A stretch of DNA of 64,000 nucleotides from Formicincola oecophyllae (GTDB lineage: Bacteria; Pseudomonadota; Alphaproteobacteria; Acetobacterales; Acetobacteraceae), in the NCBI RefSeq assembly GCF_006542395.2, contig NZ_CP038231.1:1240001-1304000 (forward strand). Reading direction: 5' to 3'. The translations under genes and the position numbers were made by a program. This document shows, in pieces, positions 8,596 through 19,081 of this stretch (position 1 is its first letter; the number at the start of each line of letters is the position of its first letter). The notes under the pieces were generated by a model. That model searched no databases. It saw only the letters and a list, made by a program, of their open reading frames with translations, and was not told where the DNA came from.

Positions 8596-11316
8596 ATGAG
8601 TGACGGCAAAGAGCGCAACGATGGCGGGCAGTCCACCCAGGATGCCCAGGGCGCAGGCACGGCAGGGCAGGGGCGCACAGGGCGCCTTTCCCTGCGTCCT
8701 GGCCGCAGGGAAGCGGGACGGACAGTGGAGGCCGGCTCTGTAAGGCAGAGCTTCAGCCATGGCCGCTCCAAGGAGGTGCGCGTTGAAGTGCGCAAGCCCA
8801 AGCGCAATGCAGGGGGAGGCCAAAGGGGTGGCCGTGGTCCTGTGGGCGCGCGTGGGCTGACCTCTTCAGAGCAGGAACGCCGTCAGCGCGTGCTGCTGGA
8901 AATGCAACAGCGCAAGGCGGCTGAGGAAGAGGCGGCGCGTGAGGCGGAGAAAATCCGCATCCGCTCCGCTGCTGAGGAGGAAGCCCGCCGCAAAGCTGAG
9001 GAAGAGGCGGCAGAGGCCAACGCCCGTGCTGAGGCCGCAGCCGCAGCCGCTGAAGCCAAAGCACAGGCTAAAGCTAAGGCGGAGACCGCGCAGGCCAAGG
9101 CCGCCCCGGTTGAAGAAGACACTTTGGCCCCACTGGACAACTCAAGCGCCACAGGCGGCGTGCAGTTGGCAGCTCCCATCAAGAAGCTGCGTCCTTTGGC
9201 TGAACGCGCCGTGATGGCGCCGCGCCCTGTGACGACCACGCGCTCCAATGCTGGTGATGGCCAGGGCAGGGGAGAGACCCTCCACCTGCGCAGCAGCCGT
9301 TCGGATGGTGCCGGTTCTGGGCCTGAGAGTGACGATCGCCGCCCAGCAGGCGGGGCGCGCCGTTCCTCACCGCCGCCACGCCGTGGTGGGGGGATGCGTC
9401 GCGGTATGGACAGCGGCCGCAGGCAAGGCCGTATTGACGTGCGCGCTGCCCTGGAAGGCGATGATGGTAAAACCCGTTCGCTGGCTTCCGTGCGCCGCCA
9501 GCGTGACCGTGAGCGCCGCCAGGCTGAACTCGACCGCCTGCGTTCAGACCAAGTTCAGGTTGTCCGCGAAGTGGTGGTGCCTGAAACCATCACGGTGGCA
9601 GACCTCGCCAACCGCATGGCAGCGCGTCAAGGTGATGTTATCAAGGCCCTGATGAAAATGGGCGTGATGGCCGCAGCCGCCCAGAGCATTGACGCCGATA
9701 CAGCTGAGCTGGTGGTTGAGGAATTTGGCCATAAGGTCAAGCGGGTCGCTGAAAGTGACGTTGAACTGGGCCTCTCTGGAGAGGATGACAAGGCTGAAGA
9801 CCTCAAGCCGCGTGCGCCTGTAGTAACGGTCATGGGTCATGTCGACCACGGCAAGACCTCCCTGCTGGATGCGCTGCGCGCCTCTGACGTGACGGGTGGG
9901 GAGGCTGGCGGCATCACCCAGCATATCGGCGCTTACCAAATCACCCCCAAGAAGGGGCGCCCCGTCACCTTTATTGACACCCCTGGTCACGCCGCCTTCA
10001 CTTCCATGCGTGCCCGTGGCGCTTCCGTCACGGATGTGGTGGTGCTGGTGGTGGCCGCTGATGATAGCGTGATGCCCCAAACGGTGGAGGCCATTAAGCA
10101 TGCCCAGGCTGCTGAGGCCCCCATCATCGTGGCCATCAACAAAATGGATAAGCCAGGCGCCAACCCTGACCGAGTGCGCAGCGAACTGCTTTCCCATGGT
10201 GTTGTGGTGGAAAGCATGGGTGGCGATGCCCAGGAGGTGGAAATTTCCGCCCTTAAGAAAACTGGCCTTGACAAGCTGGTTGAGGCCATCGGGCTTCAGG
10301 CGGAAATCCTGGACCTGCAAGCCAACCCCAACCGCCCCGCCCAGGGCACGGTGGTGGAAAGCCGCCTTGACCGTGGCCGTGGTCCTGTTGCCACCGTCCT
10401 TGTGCAAAAAGGCACCCTGCGCCGTGGTGACATCGTGGTGGCTGGCAGTGAATGGGGCCGTGTGCGCGCCCTCATTGATGAGCACGGCCGCCAGCTCAAG
10501 GAAGCGGGCCCTTCAGTGCCTGTGGAAGTGCTCGGCATGACCGGCGTTCCTGAAGCCGGCGCCCAGATGGCGGTGGTAGATAACGAGGCCCGCGCCCGTG
10601 AGGTGACGGAGTTCCGCCAGCGCAAGCAGCGTGAGAAGGACATGGCCGCCCAGATCACAGCACGCGGCACGCTAGACCAGATGCTGGAGCGCATCCAGGC
10701 TGGCGAGCGCAAAGAGGTGGCGCTGGTCGTCAAGGCGGACGTCCAGGGTTCCGCTGAGGCCATCGACACAGCCGTGAAGAAGCTGGAGCATGAGGAAGTG
10801 GCTGTCCGCATTCTCAATTCCAGTGTGGGTCAAATCACGGAAAGTGATGTTCAGCTGGCCAAAGCCTCAGAAGCCATCATTGTGGCTTTCAATGTGCGCG
10901 CCACCACCCAGGCGCGTGAACTGGCCAAGCGCGAGAGCGTGGACATCCGCTACTACTCCATCATTTACCAGGTGCTTGATGATGTGGAGCAGATGGTAAA
11001 AGGCAAGGTCGCGCCCAAGCACCGCGAGAAGTTCCTGGGCTATGCCGAAATCCGCCAGGTGTTCAACATCACCAAGGTGGGCAAGGTGGCTGGCGCCTAC
11101 GTCACGGAAGGTGTCGTCAAGCGTGGCTGTGGCGTGCGCCTGCTGCGCGACAATGTGGTCATCCACCAGGGTGAGCTGAGCCAGCTCAAGCGTTTCAAGG
11201 ATGATGTGCGCGAAGTGGCCCGGGGCTATGAATGCGGCCTTTCCTTCGCTGGCTACAACGACATCCGCGAAGGCGATGTGGTTGAATGCTACGAGATGGA
11301 AGAGGTGCCGGCATGA
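8596..11316 (+). CDS. infB: Translation initiation factor IF-2
   Basis: IF-2 is the GTPase that delivers formyl-methionyl-tRNA to the 30S subunit and promotes subunit joining. A low-complexity basic and Ala/Glu-rich N-terminal region of about 300 residues, including a long predicted coiled coil of [14 protein letters not shown] type, precedes the conserved IF2_N segment. The G domain starts near residue 410, with [16 protein letters not shown] and NKMD motifs, followed by domains II to IV ending in the [13 protein letters not shown] segment typical of the family. The 906 residues match full-length alphaproteobacterial IF-2. Its start is three bases after the ylxR stop and its stop overlaps rbfA. 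Confidence 0.98.
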   Translation: MSDGKERNDGGQSTQDAQGAGTAGQGRTGRLSLRPGRREAGRTVEAGSVRQSFSHGRSKEVRVEVRKPKRNAGGGQRGGRGPVGARGLTSSEQERRQRVLLEMQQRKAAEEEAAREAEKIRIRSAAEEEARRKAEEEAAEANARAEAAAAAAEAKAQAKAKAETAQAKAAPVEEDTLAPLDNSSATGGVQLAAPIKKLRPLAERAVMAPRPVTTTRSNAGDGQGRGETLHLRSSRSDGAGSGPESDDRRPAGGARRSSPPPRRGGGMRRGMDSGRRQGRIDVRAALEGDDGKTRSLASVRRQRDRERRQAELDRLRSDQVQVVREVVVPETITVADLANRMAARQGDVIKALMKMGVMAAAAQSIDADTAELVVEEFGHKVKRVAESDVELGLSGEDDKAEDLKPRAPVVTVMGHVDHGKTSLLDALRASDVTGGEAGGITQHIGAYQITPKKGRPVTFIDTPGHAAFTSMRARGASVTDVVVLVVAADDSVMPQTVEAIKHAQAAEAPIIVAINKMDKPGANPDRVRSELLSHGVVVESMGGDAQEVEISALKKTGLDKLVEAIGLQAEILDLQANPNRPAQGTVVESRLDRGRGPVATVLVQKGTLRRGDIVVAGSEWGRVRALIDEHGRQLKEAGPSVPVEVLGMTGVPEAGAQMAVVDNEARAREVTEFRQRKQREKDMAAQITARGTLDQMLERIQAGERKEVALVVKADVQGSAEAIDTAVKKLEHEEVAVRILNSSVGQITESDVQLAKASEAIIVAFNVRATTQARELAKRESVDIRYYSIIYQVLDDVEQMVKGKVAPKHREKFLGYAEIRQVFNITKVGKVAGAYVTEGVVKRGCGVRLLRDNVVIHQGELSQLKRFKDDVREVARGYECGLSFAGYNDIREGDVVECYEMEEVPA

Positions 11317-11741
11317 GCCGCCGCCCCAGCAGCCCAGACCTTCACGGCATTGGCGGTGAAGGCGCCCCTTCCACCCGCCCCCTCCGAGTGGGGGAAGAGG
11401 TACGGCGCGTCCTTTCCAGCCTCTTCACCAAAACGGAATTCCGCGATCCGGACCTGCACGACGTCCACATCACCGTGACGGAAGTGAGCGTCAGCCCGGA
11501 CCTGCGCCAAGCCACCGTTTACGTGACCAGGTTGGGACGTAGCGATGTCTCCGCCCTTCTGCCGGCGCTCAAGCGCATTGCGCCTTACCTGCGCACGCAG
11601 CTGGCGCGCACGCTGCGCCTGCGCACGGTGCCTGCGCTGCATTTTGAGGCAGACACCGCCCTTGACCACGCTATGGAGGTGGAAAGCATCCTCCATTCCC
11701 CAGAAGTACAGCGCGACCTGGGCAACGACACAGAAGATTGA
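11313..11741 (+). CDS. rbfA: Ribosome-binding factor A
   Basis: RbfA is a cold-shock-associated 30S maturation factor that binds near helix 1 of 16S rRNA. The 142-residue protein has the KH-like core: [14 protein letters not shown], the [21 protein letters not shown] strand-turn-strand region, and [25 protein letters not shown]. The ATG at 11313 overlaps the infB stop (ATGA), which fixes the start better than the upstream in-frame codon. Position between infB and truB is canonical. A 10-bp hairpin follows the gene. Confidence 0.95.
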   Translation: MSRRPSSPDLHGIGGEGAPSTRPLRVGEEVRRVLSSLFTKTEFRDPDLHDVHITVTEVSVSPDLRQATVYVTRLGRSDVSALLPALKRIAPYLRTQLARTLRLRTVPALHFEADTALDHAMEVESILHSPEVQRDLGNDTED

Positions 11742-11791
11742 GGCGCCACCAGGCGCACAACTTCCATGGCTCTTTCAGGGACCAGGAACAC

Positions 11792-11817
11792 AAGGCAGCC
11801 TCCCACCAGGCTGCCTT
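11792..11817 (+). terminator. Ten-bp hairpin between rbfA and truB
   Basis: AAGGCAGCCT and AGGCTGCCTT form a perfect 10-bp stem with the loop CCCACC. No T-tract follows, so it is not a classical intrinsic terminator. It may be a processing or stability element, or a weak terminator that splits the operon. An AT-rich TATAAA at 11834 follows but lacks a properly spaced -35. Confidence 0.5.
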
Positions 11818-11898
11818 GCGTGTGTTAAGGGCATATAAAAGCCAGAAGTCAGGCCAAGAGCTTTGGCCCCTTTGGCTTATAACATGAGGGAAAAAGAA

Positions 11899-12858
11899 AT
11901 GGGGCGCCGCAAAGGCCGTGACCTTGATGGATGGTTGGTGTTGGACAAACCTTTGGGTCCTACCTCCACTCATTTCGTCAATCAGCTGCGCTGGTATTAT
12001 GACGCGCGCAAAGTGGGCCATGGTGGCACGTTGGACCCGCTAGCCAGCGGCGTGTTGCCCATTGCTTTTGGTCGTGCCACAGCCACCATCCCCTGGATCA
12101 TGGATAGCACGAAAATCTACCGCTTCACTCTGGCATTGGGGCAGTCCCGGTCGACTGATGACCTGGAAGGGGACGTGACGGCCACTTCTGAAGTTCGCCC
12201 TGATGATGCCACCCTGCGCCAAGTGGCCCAAGGCTTTGTGGGCAATCCTGTGCTGCAGGTGCCCCCTGTTTATTCAGCGCTGCGGGTGGGAGGGCAGCGA
12301 TCCTATGACTTGGCACGCGCTGGTAAAGCTCCTGACCTTCCCCCCAGGCCAGTACGCATTGACAGCGTCACCTTGGTGGCGCGCCCTGACGCAGACCATG
12401 CCGTGTTTGAGGTCCAATCAGGCAAAGGTGTTTATGTGCGCAGCTTAGCGCGTGACATTGCCCTTGCTTGCGGCACGGTGGGGCATGTCAGCGCGCTGCG
12501 CCGGTTGCGCTGCGGCCCTTTCACCTTGGGGGAGGCGCTTACGCCAGCGCAGTTAAAGCTGGACAAAGCCGAAGAAAACAGGGAAAACGCCAAAGTCCTT
12601 CCAGCCCCCCTCATGGCGGCGGCGACCGCGCTGGCCGACATCCCGGCACTGGCCGTCACGCGTGAGGAGGGCAGGGCCCTGGTTTGTGGGCAACGCCTTG
12701 CCAGCCTTGCTGGTGGCAACGATGTTTTCCACCAACCAGAAGGCCTTTTGTGGCGTGTGGTCCTGGAAGGGCATGTTTTGGGCGTGGCGCGTGTAGAACA
12801 AGGTGTTCTGCGTGCCGCGCGCATGATTGAAGATCAGCACTTTTTTGGAGACACGTGA
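11899..12858 (+). CDS. truB: tRNA pseudouridine(55) synthase TruB
   Basis: TruB converts uridine 55 of the T-loop in elongator tRNAs to pseudouridine. The motifs are [15 protein letters not shown], the catalytic [16 protein letters not shown] with Asp46, and the [11 protein letters not shown] segment. A C-terminal extension that resembles the PUA region is present. The start at 11899 follows GAGGG at eight bases; earlier in-frame ATGs lack this. The 319 residues are within the family range. The stop overlaps the rpsO start, so truB and rpsO are coupled. Confidence 0.95.
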   Translation: MGRRKGRDLDGWLVLDKPLGPTSTHFVNQLRWYYDARKVGHGGTLDPLASGVLPIAFGRATATIPWIMDSTKIYRFTLALGQSRSTDDLEGDVTATSEVRPDDATLRQVAQGFVGNPVLQVPPVYSALRVGGQRSYDLARAGKAPDLPPRPVRIDSVTLVARPDADHAVFEVQSGKGVYVRSLARDIALACGTVGHVSALRRLRCGPFTLGEALTPAQLKLDKAEENRENAKVLPAPLMAAATALADIPALAVTREEGRALVCGQRLASLAGGNDVFHQPEGLLWRVVLEGHVLGVARVEQGVLRAARMIEDQHFFGDT

Positions 12859-13127
12859 TGTCGATTACGCCCCAGCGCCGTGGCGAGCTCATTTCTGAAT
12901 ACCGTCAGGGCCCCACGGACACCGGTTCGCCTGAAGTTCAGGTTTCCCTCCTCAGTGAGCGCATCAACAACCTGACTGAGCACCTCAAAACCCACAAGAA
13001 GGACTTCCACTCACGCCGTGGCCTTCTGATCCTGGTTGGCCGCCGCCGCAACCTGCTTGACTACCTCAAGAGCCGCGCCCCTGCCCGCTACCAGCAGCTT
13101 ATTGAGCGTCTGGGCCTGCGCCGCTGA
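12858..13127 (+). CDS. rpsO: 30S ribosomal protein S15
   Basis: S15 is a primary binder of the central domain of 16S rRNA and forms intersubunit bridge B4. The protein has exactly the family length of 89 residues and the hallmark segments [24 protein letters not shown] and the terminal [13 protein letters not shown]. The ATG at 12858 overlaps the truB TGA; a GTG one codon earlier is not needed. In other bacteria S15 represses its own translation through its leader; that was not tested here. A terminator-like hairpin follows at 13141. Confidence 0.98.
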   Translation: MSITPQRRGELISEYRQGPTDTGSPEVQVSLLSERINNLTEHLKTHKKDFHSRRGLLILVGRRRNLLDYLKSRAPARYQQLIERLGLRR

Positions 13128-13140
13128 GGCATTGCTGAAG

Positions 13141-13174
13141 GGCTAGGGGGTTAGCGCGCCTAGCCTGCGCTTTT
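13141..13174 (+). terminator. Probable rpsO terminator
   Basis: GGCTAGG and CCTAGCC form a 7-bp stem around an 11-base loop, followed by TGCGCTTTTG. It begins 14 bases after the rpsO stop. The T-run is short, so termination may be partial, allowing some read-through to pnp. In the rest of the 306-base gap (13128-13433) I see no gene or clear promoter. Confidence 0.55.
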
Positions 13175-13433
13175 GAAGGCTTCAGCCAGGGCGCCCCTGG
13201 TGCTAACCTGCCAGGAGCGCCTTGAAGCGCCGCTCGTTTGCGTGGTGGGGAAGAGATGCAACGGCCCAGCGTTTCCGGCCACATGACGCCCAGATGACAT
13301 CTGGCCTTGCCCAACAGGGAAAGCAGCGCCATGCAGCCCGAAACGCTGCTTCGTCTTCCCAACGCACCCAGGCATTGTGAACAACAGTTGGGGCCGGCCA
13401 ACCAGCCCCCATGATAAGTAAGACGAATAAAGC

Positions 13434-15632
13434 ATGACCAACACAGCCAAACCCACCACCCCTACAACTGGCGTCTCCCCTGACGGCATGTTCAAATATT
13501 ACCGCAAGGAAATCGAATGGGCCGGCAGGCCGCTGGTTTTTGAAACCGGCAAAGTGGCCCGCCAGGCTGATGGCGCCGTGATGGTGACTTATGGCGGCAC
13601 GACCGTGCTCTGTACCGCTGTTGGCGCCAAGAACGTCAAGCCTGGGCAGGATTTCTTCCCCCTGACGGTCAATTACCAGGAAAAGGCCTACGCGGCTGGC
13701 AAGATCCCTGGTGGCTTCTTCAAGCGTGAGGGGCGCCCCTCAGAGACGGAAACCCTCAAGTCACGCCTCATCGACCGCCCCCTGCGCCCCCTGTTCCCTG
13801 AAAACTTCCGCAATGAGGTTCAGCTGGTCGCTACCGTCATCAGCCACGACCTGGAGAACGACCCTGGCGTTGTCGCCATGATTGGCTGCTCTGCTGCGCT
13901 GACCTTGTCAGGCATTCCGTTCTTTGGGCCTGTGGCGGCTGCCCAGGTTGGCTGCGTGGACGGCAAGTTCGTCATCAACCCTACCATCGACCAGATGAAG
14001 AGTAGTGACCTGGACCTGGTGGTCGCTGGCACCAGTGAAGGCGTTCTGATGGTTGAATCAGAAGCCAAGGAATTCCCTGAAGAGAAAATGCTGGAAGCCG
14101 TGGTGGCTGGCCAGAAGGCCTATCAGCCGGTGATTGAAGCCATCATCGCCCTGGCGGAAGTTGCCGCCAAGGAGCCCTGGCCCCTGGTCCCTGAGGATGA
14201 GAGCGTGAAAGCCCTTGCTGCACGCGTGAAGGAAATCGGCCAAGGGATGCTGGCTGAAGCCTACAAGGAGCACGGCAAGCAGGCCCGCCATGCCAAGTTG
14301 GACGCGGCCCGCGCGCAGATCACCACCACCTTGGAGGGGGAGGGCCACGACAGCGCCCAGACAGCGCCCCTGATCCACAAGCTTGAAGCTGACGTGGTGC
14401 GCAATGCCGTTCTGGACACGGGTATTCGCATGGATGGCCGTAACCTCACCACCGTTCGCCCCATCGTGGCTGAGGTCGGCACACTGCCTCGCACCCATGG
14501 CTCTGCTCTTTTCACCCGTGGGGAGACCCAGGCGCTTGTCGTGGCCACCCTGGGCACAGGCCAAGATGAGCAAATCATTGATGCCCTTGAAGGTGAGCAT
14601 CGCTCACGTTTCATGCTGCACTACAACTTCCCCCCCTATTCTGTGGGGGAGACAGGCCGCATGGGTTCGCCAGGGCGCCGTGAGATCGGCCACGGCAAGC
14701 TGGCTTGGCGCGCGCTGAACCCAGTCCTGCCCTCTAAGGAACAGTTCCCCTACACCATGCGCGTGGTGTCTGAAATCACGGAGAGCAACGGCTCCAGCTC
14801 CATGGCAACGGTTTGCGGTTCCTCCCTGGCGCTGATGGATGCTGGCGTCCCCCTGCCGCGCCCTGTGGCGGGCATTGCCATGGGCCTCATCAAGGAAGAC
14901 CGCGGCGTTGCGGTGCTGACGGACATCCTGGGCGATGAAGACCATCTGGGTGACATGGATTTCAAGGTGGCGGGCACTGAAAAAGGTGTGACCGCGCTGC
15001 AGATGGACATCAAAATCACCTCCATCACGCCTGAGATCATGAAAACCGCCCTAGGCCAGGCCCGTGAAGGCCGCCTGCACATCCTGGGGGAGATGTCCAA
15101 AGCCCTGACCAAGGGGCGTGAAGGGGTCTCCAGCAATGCGCCGCGCATCACCACCATCAATATTCCCGTCAACAAAATCCGTGACGTCATCGGCCAGGGT
15201 GGCAAAACCATTCGTGACATTGTGGAGACGACAGGCGCTAAGGTCGACATCGGCGATGACGGCACCGTGACCATCGCTGCCCAGGGCGATGACCAGGCCC
15301 AGAACGCTATCAAGCGCATCCAGGCCCTCACTTCAGAGCCGGAAGTGGGCAAGATCTATGACGGCAAAGTGGTGAAGACAGCTGATTTCGGCGCCTTCGT
15401 GAACTTCATGGGGCCGAAGGACGGCCTGGTCCATATCTCTGAGCTGGCGCCAGAACGTGTTGGCAAAACCACGGATGTGGTCAAGGAAGGCGACCATGTG
15501 AAAGTGAAGGTGCTGGGCCTTGACGACCGTGGCAAAGTGAAGCTTTCCATGCGTGTCGTTGATCAGAATACCGGCGCTGACATCACCGACCAAGTGGGTG
15601 AGCGCCCAGGTCGCCCTGCCCAGCGCGGTTGA
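13434..15632 (+). CDS. pnp: Polyribonucleotide nucleotidyltransferase (PNPase)
   Basis: PNPase degrades RNA 3' to 5' by phosphorolysis and is a degradosome component. The order is RNase PH domain 1 (with [11 protein letters not shown] and [11 protein letters not shown]), an all-alpha linker, RNase PH domain 2 ([19 protein letters not shown]-like, here starting [14 protein letters not shown]), a KH domain (INKIRDVIG-like [18 protein letters not shown]) and an S1 domain ([18 protein letters not shown]). Most homologues begin at the [14 protein letters not shown] segment, which here is residue 19 (ATG 13488). The 18-residue N-terminal extension is therefore either real or a start-site artefact, since neither codon has a good ribosome binding site. 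PNPase commonly autoregulates through its leader with RNase III. Confidence 0.97.
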   Translation: MTNTAKPTTPTTGVSPDGMFKYYRKEIEWAGRPLVFETGKVARQADGAVMVTYGGTTVLCTAVGAKNVKPGQDFFPLTVNYQEKAYAAGKIPGGFFKREGRPSETETLKSRLIDRPLRPLFPENFRNEVQLVATVISHDLENDPGVVAMIGCSAALTLSGIPFFGPVAAAQVGCVDGKFVINPTIDQMKSSDLDLVVAGTSEGVLMVESEAKEFPEEKMLEAVVAGQKAYQPVIEAIIALAEVAAKEPWPLVPEDESVKALAARVKEIGQGMLAEAYKEHGKQARHAKLDAARAQITTTLEGEGHDSAQTAPLIHKLEADVVRNAVLDTGIRMDGRNLTTVRPIVAEVGTLPRTHGSALFTRGETQALVVATLGTGQDEQIIDALEGEHRSRFMLHYNFPPYSVGETGRMGSPGRREIGHGKLAWRALNPVLPSKEQFPYTMRVVSEITESNGSSSMATVCGSSLALMDAGVPLPRPVAGIAMGLIKEDRGVAVLTDILGDEDHLGDMDFKVAGTEKGVTALQMDIKITSITPEIMKTALGQAREGRLHILGEMSKALTKGREGVSSNAPRITTINIPVNKIRDVIGQGGKTIRDIVETTGAKVDIGDDGTVTIAAQGDDQAQNAIKRIQALTSEPEVGKIYDGKVVKTADFGAFVNFMGPKDGLVHISELAPERVGKTTDVVKEGDHVKVKVLGLDDRGKVKLSMRVVDQNTGADITDQVGERPGRPAQRG

Positions 15633-15639
15633 GGCGCCC

Positions 15640-15662
15640 AGGGGCTGTGCCATCCAGCCCCT
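15640..15662 (+). terminator. Hairpin after pnp
   Basis: AGGGGCTG and CAGCCCCT form a perfect 8-bp stem with a 7-base loop, seven bases after the pnp stop. No T-tract follows directly. It may be a 3'-end stability structure or a weak terminator closing the rimP-pnp operon. Confidence 0.5.
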
Positions 15663-15788
15663 GCCCCTGCACGCGATGATGGGTACCCTTGCCCTTTGGG
15701 GTGATCTTTTCCTTAAGCTAGCAGGCGTGTTGTTTTTGCTGTTCTTTCCGTGCCGCGCAGGCACATCACTCGGGAAGCACCAGACCTT

Positions 15789-17219
15789 ATGAAATTGCTT
15801 GATGCCGTCCGTATGTCTGGCAAGGAAGTCCTCCCTCTTGTGGAGGGGGGCAAGGGCGTTTCGATTTCAACGGGGCGTTCCTCAGGTGCCTGGGCCGCAG
15901 CTGGCGGCGTTGGCACCATTTCCGCTGTTAACGCTGATTGCTATGATGCCGAGGGCAACCCTATCCCCCAGATTTACCGCGCCAAAACGCGCCGTGAACG
16001 CCAAGGGGAACTCATTGACTATGCCATTAAGGGCGGCATTGCCCAAGCGCGCATCGCACGTGAGCTGGCTGGCCCCAAAGGGGTCATTCATGCCAACTTC
16101 ATGTGGGAGATGGGTGGCGCTGAAGAGGTCATCGCTGGCATCCTTGAAGGGGCCCCTGGCACCATTGATGGCCTGACCTGTGGCGCGGGTATGCCTTACC
16201 GCCTGGCAGATGTGGCAGCGCGCTTTGGGGTGCATTACTACCCCATCGTCTCCTCAGGGCGTGCCTTCAACGCTTTGTGGCGCCGTTCTTTCAAGAACAA
16301 GGCCAATCTGCTGGGCGGCGTGGTTTACGAGGACCCCTGGCGTGCTGGGGGGCATAACGGCCTTTCCAACACGGAAGACCCCCTCAAGCCTGAAGAACCT
16401 TACCCGCGCGTGCGCGAGCTACGCCGGGTGATGAATAGCTTTGGGCTGGATGCCGTGCCCATCATCATGGCTGGTGGTGTGTGGTGGCTTGACGACTGGA
16501 AAGACTGGATTGGCAATCCAGAGCTTGGGCCGGTTGCTTTCCAGTTTGGCACCCGCCCCATCCTGACACAGGAAAGCCCTGTGCCGGATGCCTGGAAGCG
16601 CCGCCTACTCACCTTGAAAAAAGGCGATGTCTACCTCAACAAATTTTCGCCAACGGGGTTTTACTCCTCTGCGGTTCAAAACGCCTTCCTGCGGGACCTG
16701 CGTGAGCGTTCCGAACGCCAGGTCCCTTACCGCACCGCTGAGGAAGGCGCCTTTACGGTGCCATGCCCTATTGGCGCGCGTGGGCGGCATGTTTACCTGA
16801 AAGCAGATGATTGCGCCAAGGTGGAGAAGTACCGTGAAGAAGGCTTTACGGAAGCTCTGCGCACCCCTGATGAAACCCTGGTGTTCGTAACCCCTGGGGA
16901 GGCGCGCACCATTTTGCAAGACCAGGCCAACTGCATGGGGTGCCTTTCACAGTGCCACTTCTCCAATTGGTCGCAGAAAGGCCCAGACTACGCCTTGCCC
17001 CAGCGGGCTGACCCGCGCTCTTTCTGCATTCAGAAAACCCTCCAGGCCATTGCCCACATCACGCCGCGAACCCCTTCTGCGGAAGCTGACCACTTGGTGG
17101 ACCACAATCTGATGTTCGCTGGCACAAGCGCTTGGCGCTTCGGGACTGACCCTTTTTACGCCAATGGCTTCATCCCCACCATGAAGCAGCTGATTGACCG
17201 CATCCTGACTGGGCGCTGA
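15789..17219 (+). CDS. Nitronate monooxygenase-like flavoprotein (2-nitropropane dioxygenase family)
   Basis: The protein belongs to a distinct alphaproteobacterial group of the 2-nitropropane dioxygenase (NPD) TIM-barrel family, which use FMN to oxidise alkyl nitronates or serve as other flavin oxidoreductases. Supporting segments are GISTGRSSGAWAAAGGVGT-like near the N-terminus, GMPYRLADVAARFGVHYYPIVSSGRA, PIIMAGGVWWL and FQFGTRP, the last two matching the phosphate-binding part of the flavin site. The C-terminal third carries a C-x2-C-x3-C cluster (NCMGCLSQC) and another Cys in SFCIQKTLQAIAH, unusual for simple nitronate oxidases. The ATG at 15789 gives 476 residues; an upstream in-frame ATG at 15750 is less likely. 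The true substrate is unknown. Confidence 0.8.
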   Translation: MKLLDAVRMSGKEVLPLVEGGKGVSISTGRSSGAWAAAGGVGTISAVNADCYDAEGNPIPQIYRAKTRRERQGELIDYAIKGGIAQARIARELAGPKGVIHANFMWEMGGAEEVIAGILEGAPGTIDGLTCGAGMPYRLADVAARFGVHYYPIVSSGRAFNALWRRSFKNKANLLGGVVYEDPWRAGGHNGLSNTEDPLKPEEPYPRVRELRRVMNSFGLDAVPIIMAGGVWWLDDWKDWIGNPELGPVAFQFGTRPILTQESPVPDAWKRRLLTLKKGDVYLNKFSPTGFYSSAVQNAFLRDLRERSERQVPYRTAEEGAFTVPCPIGARGRHVYLKADDCAKVEKYREEGFTEALRTPDETLVFVTPGEARTILQDQANCMGCLSQCHFSNWSQKGPDYALPQRADPRSFCIQKTLQAIAHITPRTPSAEADHLVDHNLMFAGTSAWRFGTDPFYANGFIPTMKQLIDRILTGR

Positions 17220-17276
17220 ATAGCCTGACAGACCTCTAGCTATGCCTGTGCTGAGTGAGGGCGCCTGGCGGCCCCT

Positions 17277-17690
17277 TCACACGATGCCCAGTTCAGCCAG
17301 GCGTTTTCTAATGGAAGGCGGCATGGCGTTCTGGTTTGCCATGGCCTTTGCCAACAGAGGGTCCAGGTCCGGAGGGGCGTCTTCAGGTTTCAAGTAGCGC
17401 CAACCCTGGAAAGGGCGCCTGAGGGTCGCCTCGACCTCAATGACCTCATCTGTGACGAGGATGAGGGTGCCTTTGGTGCCATCATCCCTGGTGACGGTGC
17501 GAAAACCCGTGATGGGCTGGCGGCAGGTTATGAACCCACCCATCACCCTGTAAAGAGACCCCCCCACCAAGGCCTCAGCCTGTTTGGGCATCATGCGCGT
17601 GCCCACCCATGTTCCATCGCCGTGGCGATTCTGTCTGCCCCAGGCCCGAAGTTGGTCTGGCGTGTCGCAACCAACGCACAGCTTGATCAT
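17277..17690 (-). CDS. DUF1489 family protein
   Basis: This is a conserved alphaproteobacterial protein of unknown function. It opens with MIKLCVGCDTPDQLRAW and contains RQPITGFRTVTRDDG, EVEATLRRPFQGWRYL and the ending PPSIRKRLAELGIV, all characteristic of DUF1489 (about 140 residues). The start at 17690 matches the family N-terminus; an in-frame ATG at 17729 would add 13 residues. It converges on the nitronate monooxygenase-like gene and lies downstream of hemW on the same strand with a 140-base gap. No function is assigned. Confidence 0.82.
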   Translation of the reverse strand: MIKLCVGCDTPDQLRAWGRQNRHGDGTWVGTRMMPKQAEALVGGSLYRVMGGFITCRQPITGFRTVTRDDGTKGTLILVTDEVIEVEATLRRPFQGWRYLKPEDAPPDLDPLLAKAMANQNAMPPSIRKRLAELGIV

Positions 17691-17830
17691 GTGCAGGGTT
17701 GGGGTGGGGTGTTTGGTCGTGTTTCTCATGATGCTGGTTTATGTGGTGTGCCCAGAGCTTTTCTGAAAGCGCCTTGAAGTCACCTTGTGGGCGTTTGTGA
17801 CGTGAAATCTCCCTTTGCGCGCAGGGAGCA

Positions 17831-19009
17831 TTACGCCACCAAGGACGGTAAAATGGCGTCAAGCCGCAACCGCCCTGCCGCTGTGGCCCGCAACCCTTCA
17901 GGACCTGCCACCAGCCAACCAGCAGCTACGGCCTCTTCCATGAAAGCCTGTTCCACGCTTTGCCACAGGTCCTGGCCTGTGTGGCGCTTGAAGCGCTCAG
18001 CCTGAATGCCTTCGCGCAGCCGCAGCCCCATCAGCAAGGCCTCGCGGGCGCAGTCCTGGGGGCTGAGCTGTTCCTGTTCAGCCATGCTTGCGCCCTGTTG
18101 CTGAACTTGGCGGCGCCATTGCTCAGGCACGCGTGGCCGCATGATGGCCGTTAGAGGGGAAGCCTGCTGGCTGCCGCGTTTTGGTTGGTAACGCACCCTG
18201 CTGTGTGCTCCAGCCCCAATGCCAAGATAAGGCCCATAGCGCCAGTAAGTGAGGTTGTGCAGGCTTTCCTGGCCTGGCCTGGCATAGTTGGAAACCTCAT
18301 AAGGGTGCAGGCCGTGGCGTGCGCAGGCCTCCGCAGTGGCTTTGTAGAGGGCTGTGGCTGTCTCATCTGTGGGCAGTTTGAAGGCCCCACGGCCAAAAGC
18401 GCGTTCAAAGGCGGTGCCAGGCTCAATCGTCAGCTGGTAAAGCGCCAGGTGGTCTGCGCAAAGGTCCAGGGCTTCGTCCAATTCACGCTGCCAGGCACCC
18501 AATGTTTGGCCAGGGCGTGCGTAGATGAGGTCAAAGGAGAGGCGCGGAAACTGCCTGCGCGCCCTCTCCAACACAGAACGGGCCTGCGCTGTGTTGTGTT
18601 GGCGCCCCAGGAACTTCAGTTGCGCGTCATCAAGGCTCTGCACGCCAAGGGAAAGCCTGTTGACGCCAGCCTGCCTGAAAGCAGCGAAGCGTTCGGCCTC
18701 GCTGCTGGTGGGGTTGGCTTCCAGTGTGATTTCAATGTCAGGCGCCCACGTGAAAAGCGCCTTGGTTTCCTCAATCAGCGCAGCCACGCTCTCAGGCGGC
18801 ATGAGTGATGGCGTGCCACCGCCAAAATAGACGGAGCGCAGGTGGGGCCTCTGCCCGTCAGGCTTGTAGAGGCGCCCTACCTCGTGGCGCAGTTCATCCA
18901 GCAGCGCTTGCGCATAGGATTGAACGTCCTGGTTGCGCCGCACATGGGAATTGAAGTCGCAATAAGGGCATTTGGAGAGGCAGAAAGGCCAGTGAACGTA
19001 AAGCGCCAT
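17831..19009 (-). CDS. hemW: Radical SAM haem chaperone HemW
   Basis: HemW binds haem and delivers it to respiratory enzymes; it resembles coproporphyrinogen dehydrogenase HemN but lacks that activity. The [4Fe-4S]/SAM motif C-x3-C-x2-C is at Cys10, Cys14 and Cys17 (YVHWPFCLSKCPYCDFNSHV). Further family segments are SVYFGGGTPSLM, RLSLGVQSLDD and NYARPGQESLHNLTYW. A GTG at 19078 extends the frame, but the ATG at 19009 has GGGAGA five bases upstream and gives 392 residues, close to the family length. kup ends just upstream on the same strand, so the two may be co-transcribed. Confidence 0.93.
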   Translation of the reverse strand: MALYVHWPFCLSKCPYCDFNSHVRRNQDVQSYAQALLDELRHEVGRLYKPDGQRPHLRSVYFGGGTPSLMPPESVAALIEETKALFTWAPDIEITLEANPTSSEAERFAAFRQAGVNRLSLGVQSLDDAQLKFLGRQHNTAQARSVLERARRQFPRLSFDLIYARPGQTLGAWQRELDEALDLCADHLALYQLTIEPGTAFERAFGRGAFKLPTDETATALYKATAEACARHGLHPYEVSNYARPGQESLHNLTYWRYGPYLGIGAGAHSRVRYQPKRGSQQASPLTAIMRPRVPEQWRRQVQQQGASMAEQEQLSPQDCAREALLMGLRLREGIQAERFKRHTGQDLWQSVEQAFMEEAVAAGWLVAGPEGLRATAAGRLRLDAILPSLVA

Positions 19010-19081
19010 GGCTTCTCCCAAAGGTTGGGAGGCTATGGCGCTGGCGTGGGCACGTTGTGGGGAAGGGCTGCTCAGCACGCT

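Noticed and set aside
9544-10485. A 313-residue open frame on the minus strand inside infB
   Set aside because: It lies wholly antisense to a certain gene, is rich in His and Gly as expected from reading GC-rich codons backwards, and shows no family motif.
11816-11839. Promoter before truB (TTGCGT and TATAAA)
   Set aside because: The spacer is only 12 bases, too short for a sigma70-type promoter.
13160-13495. Minus-strand frames in the rpsO-pnp gap
   Set aside because: They run into pnp, lack ribosome binding sites and have no domain pattern. The gap is better explained as terminator plus pnp leader.
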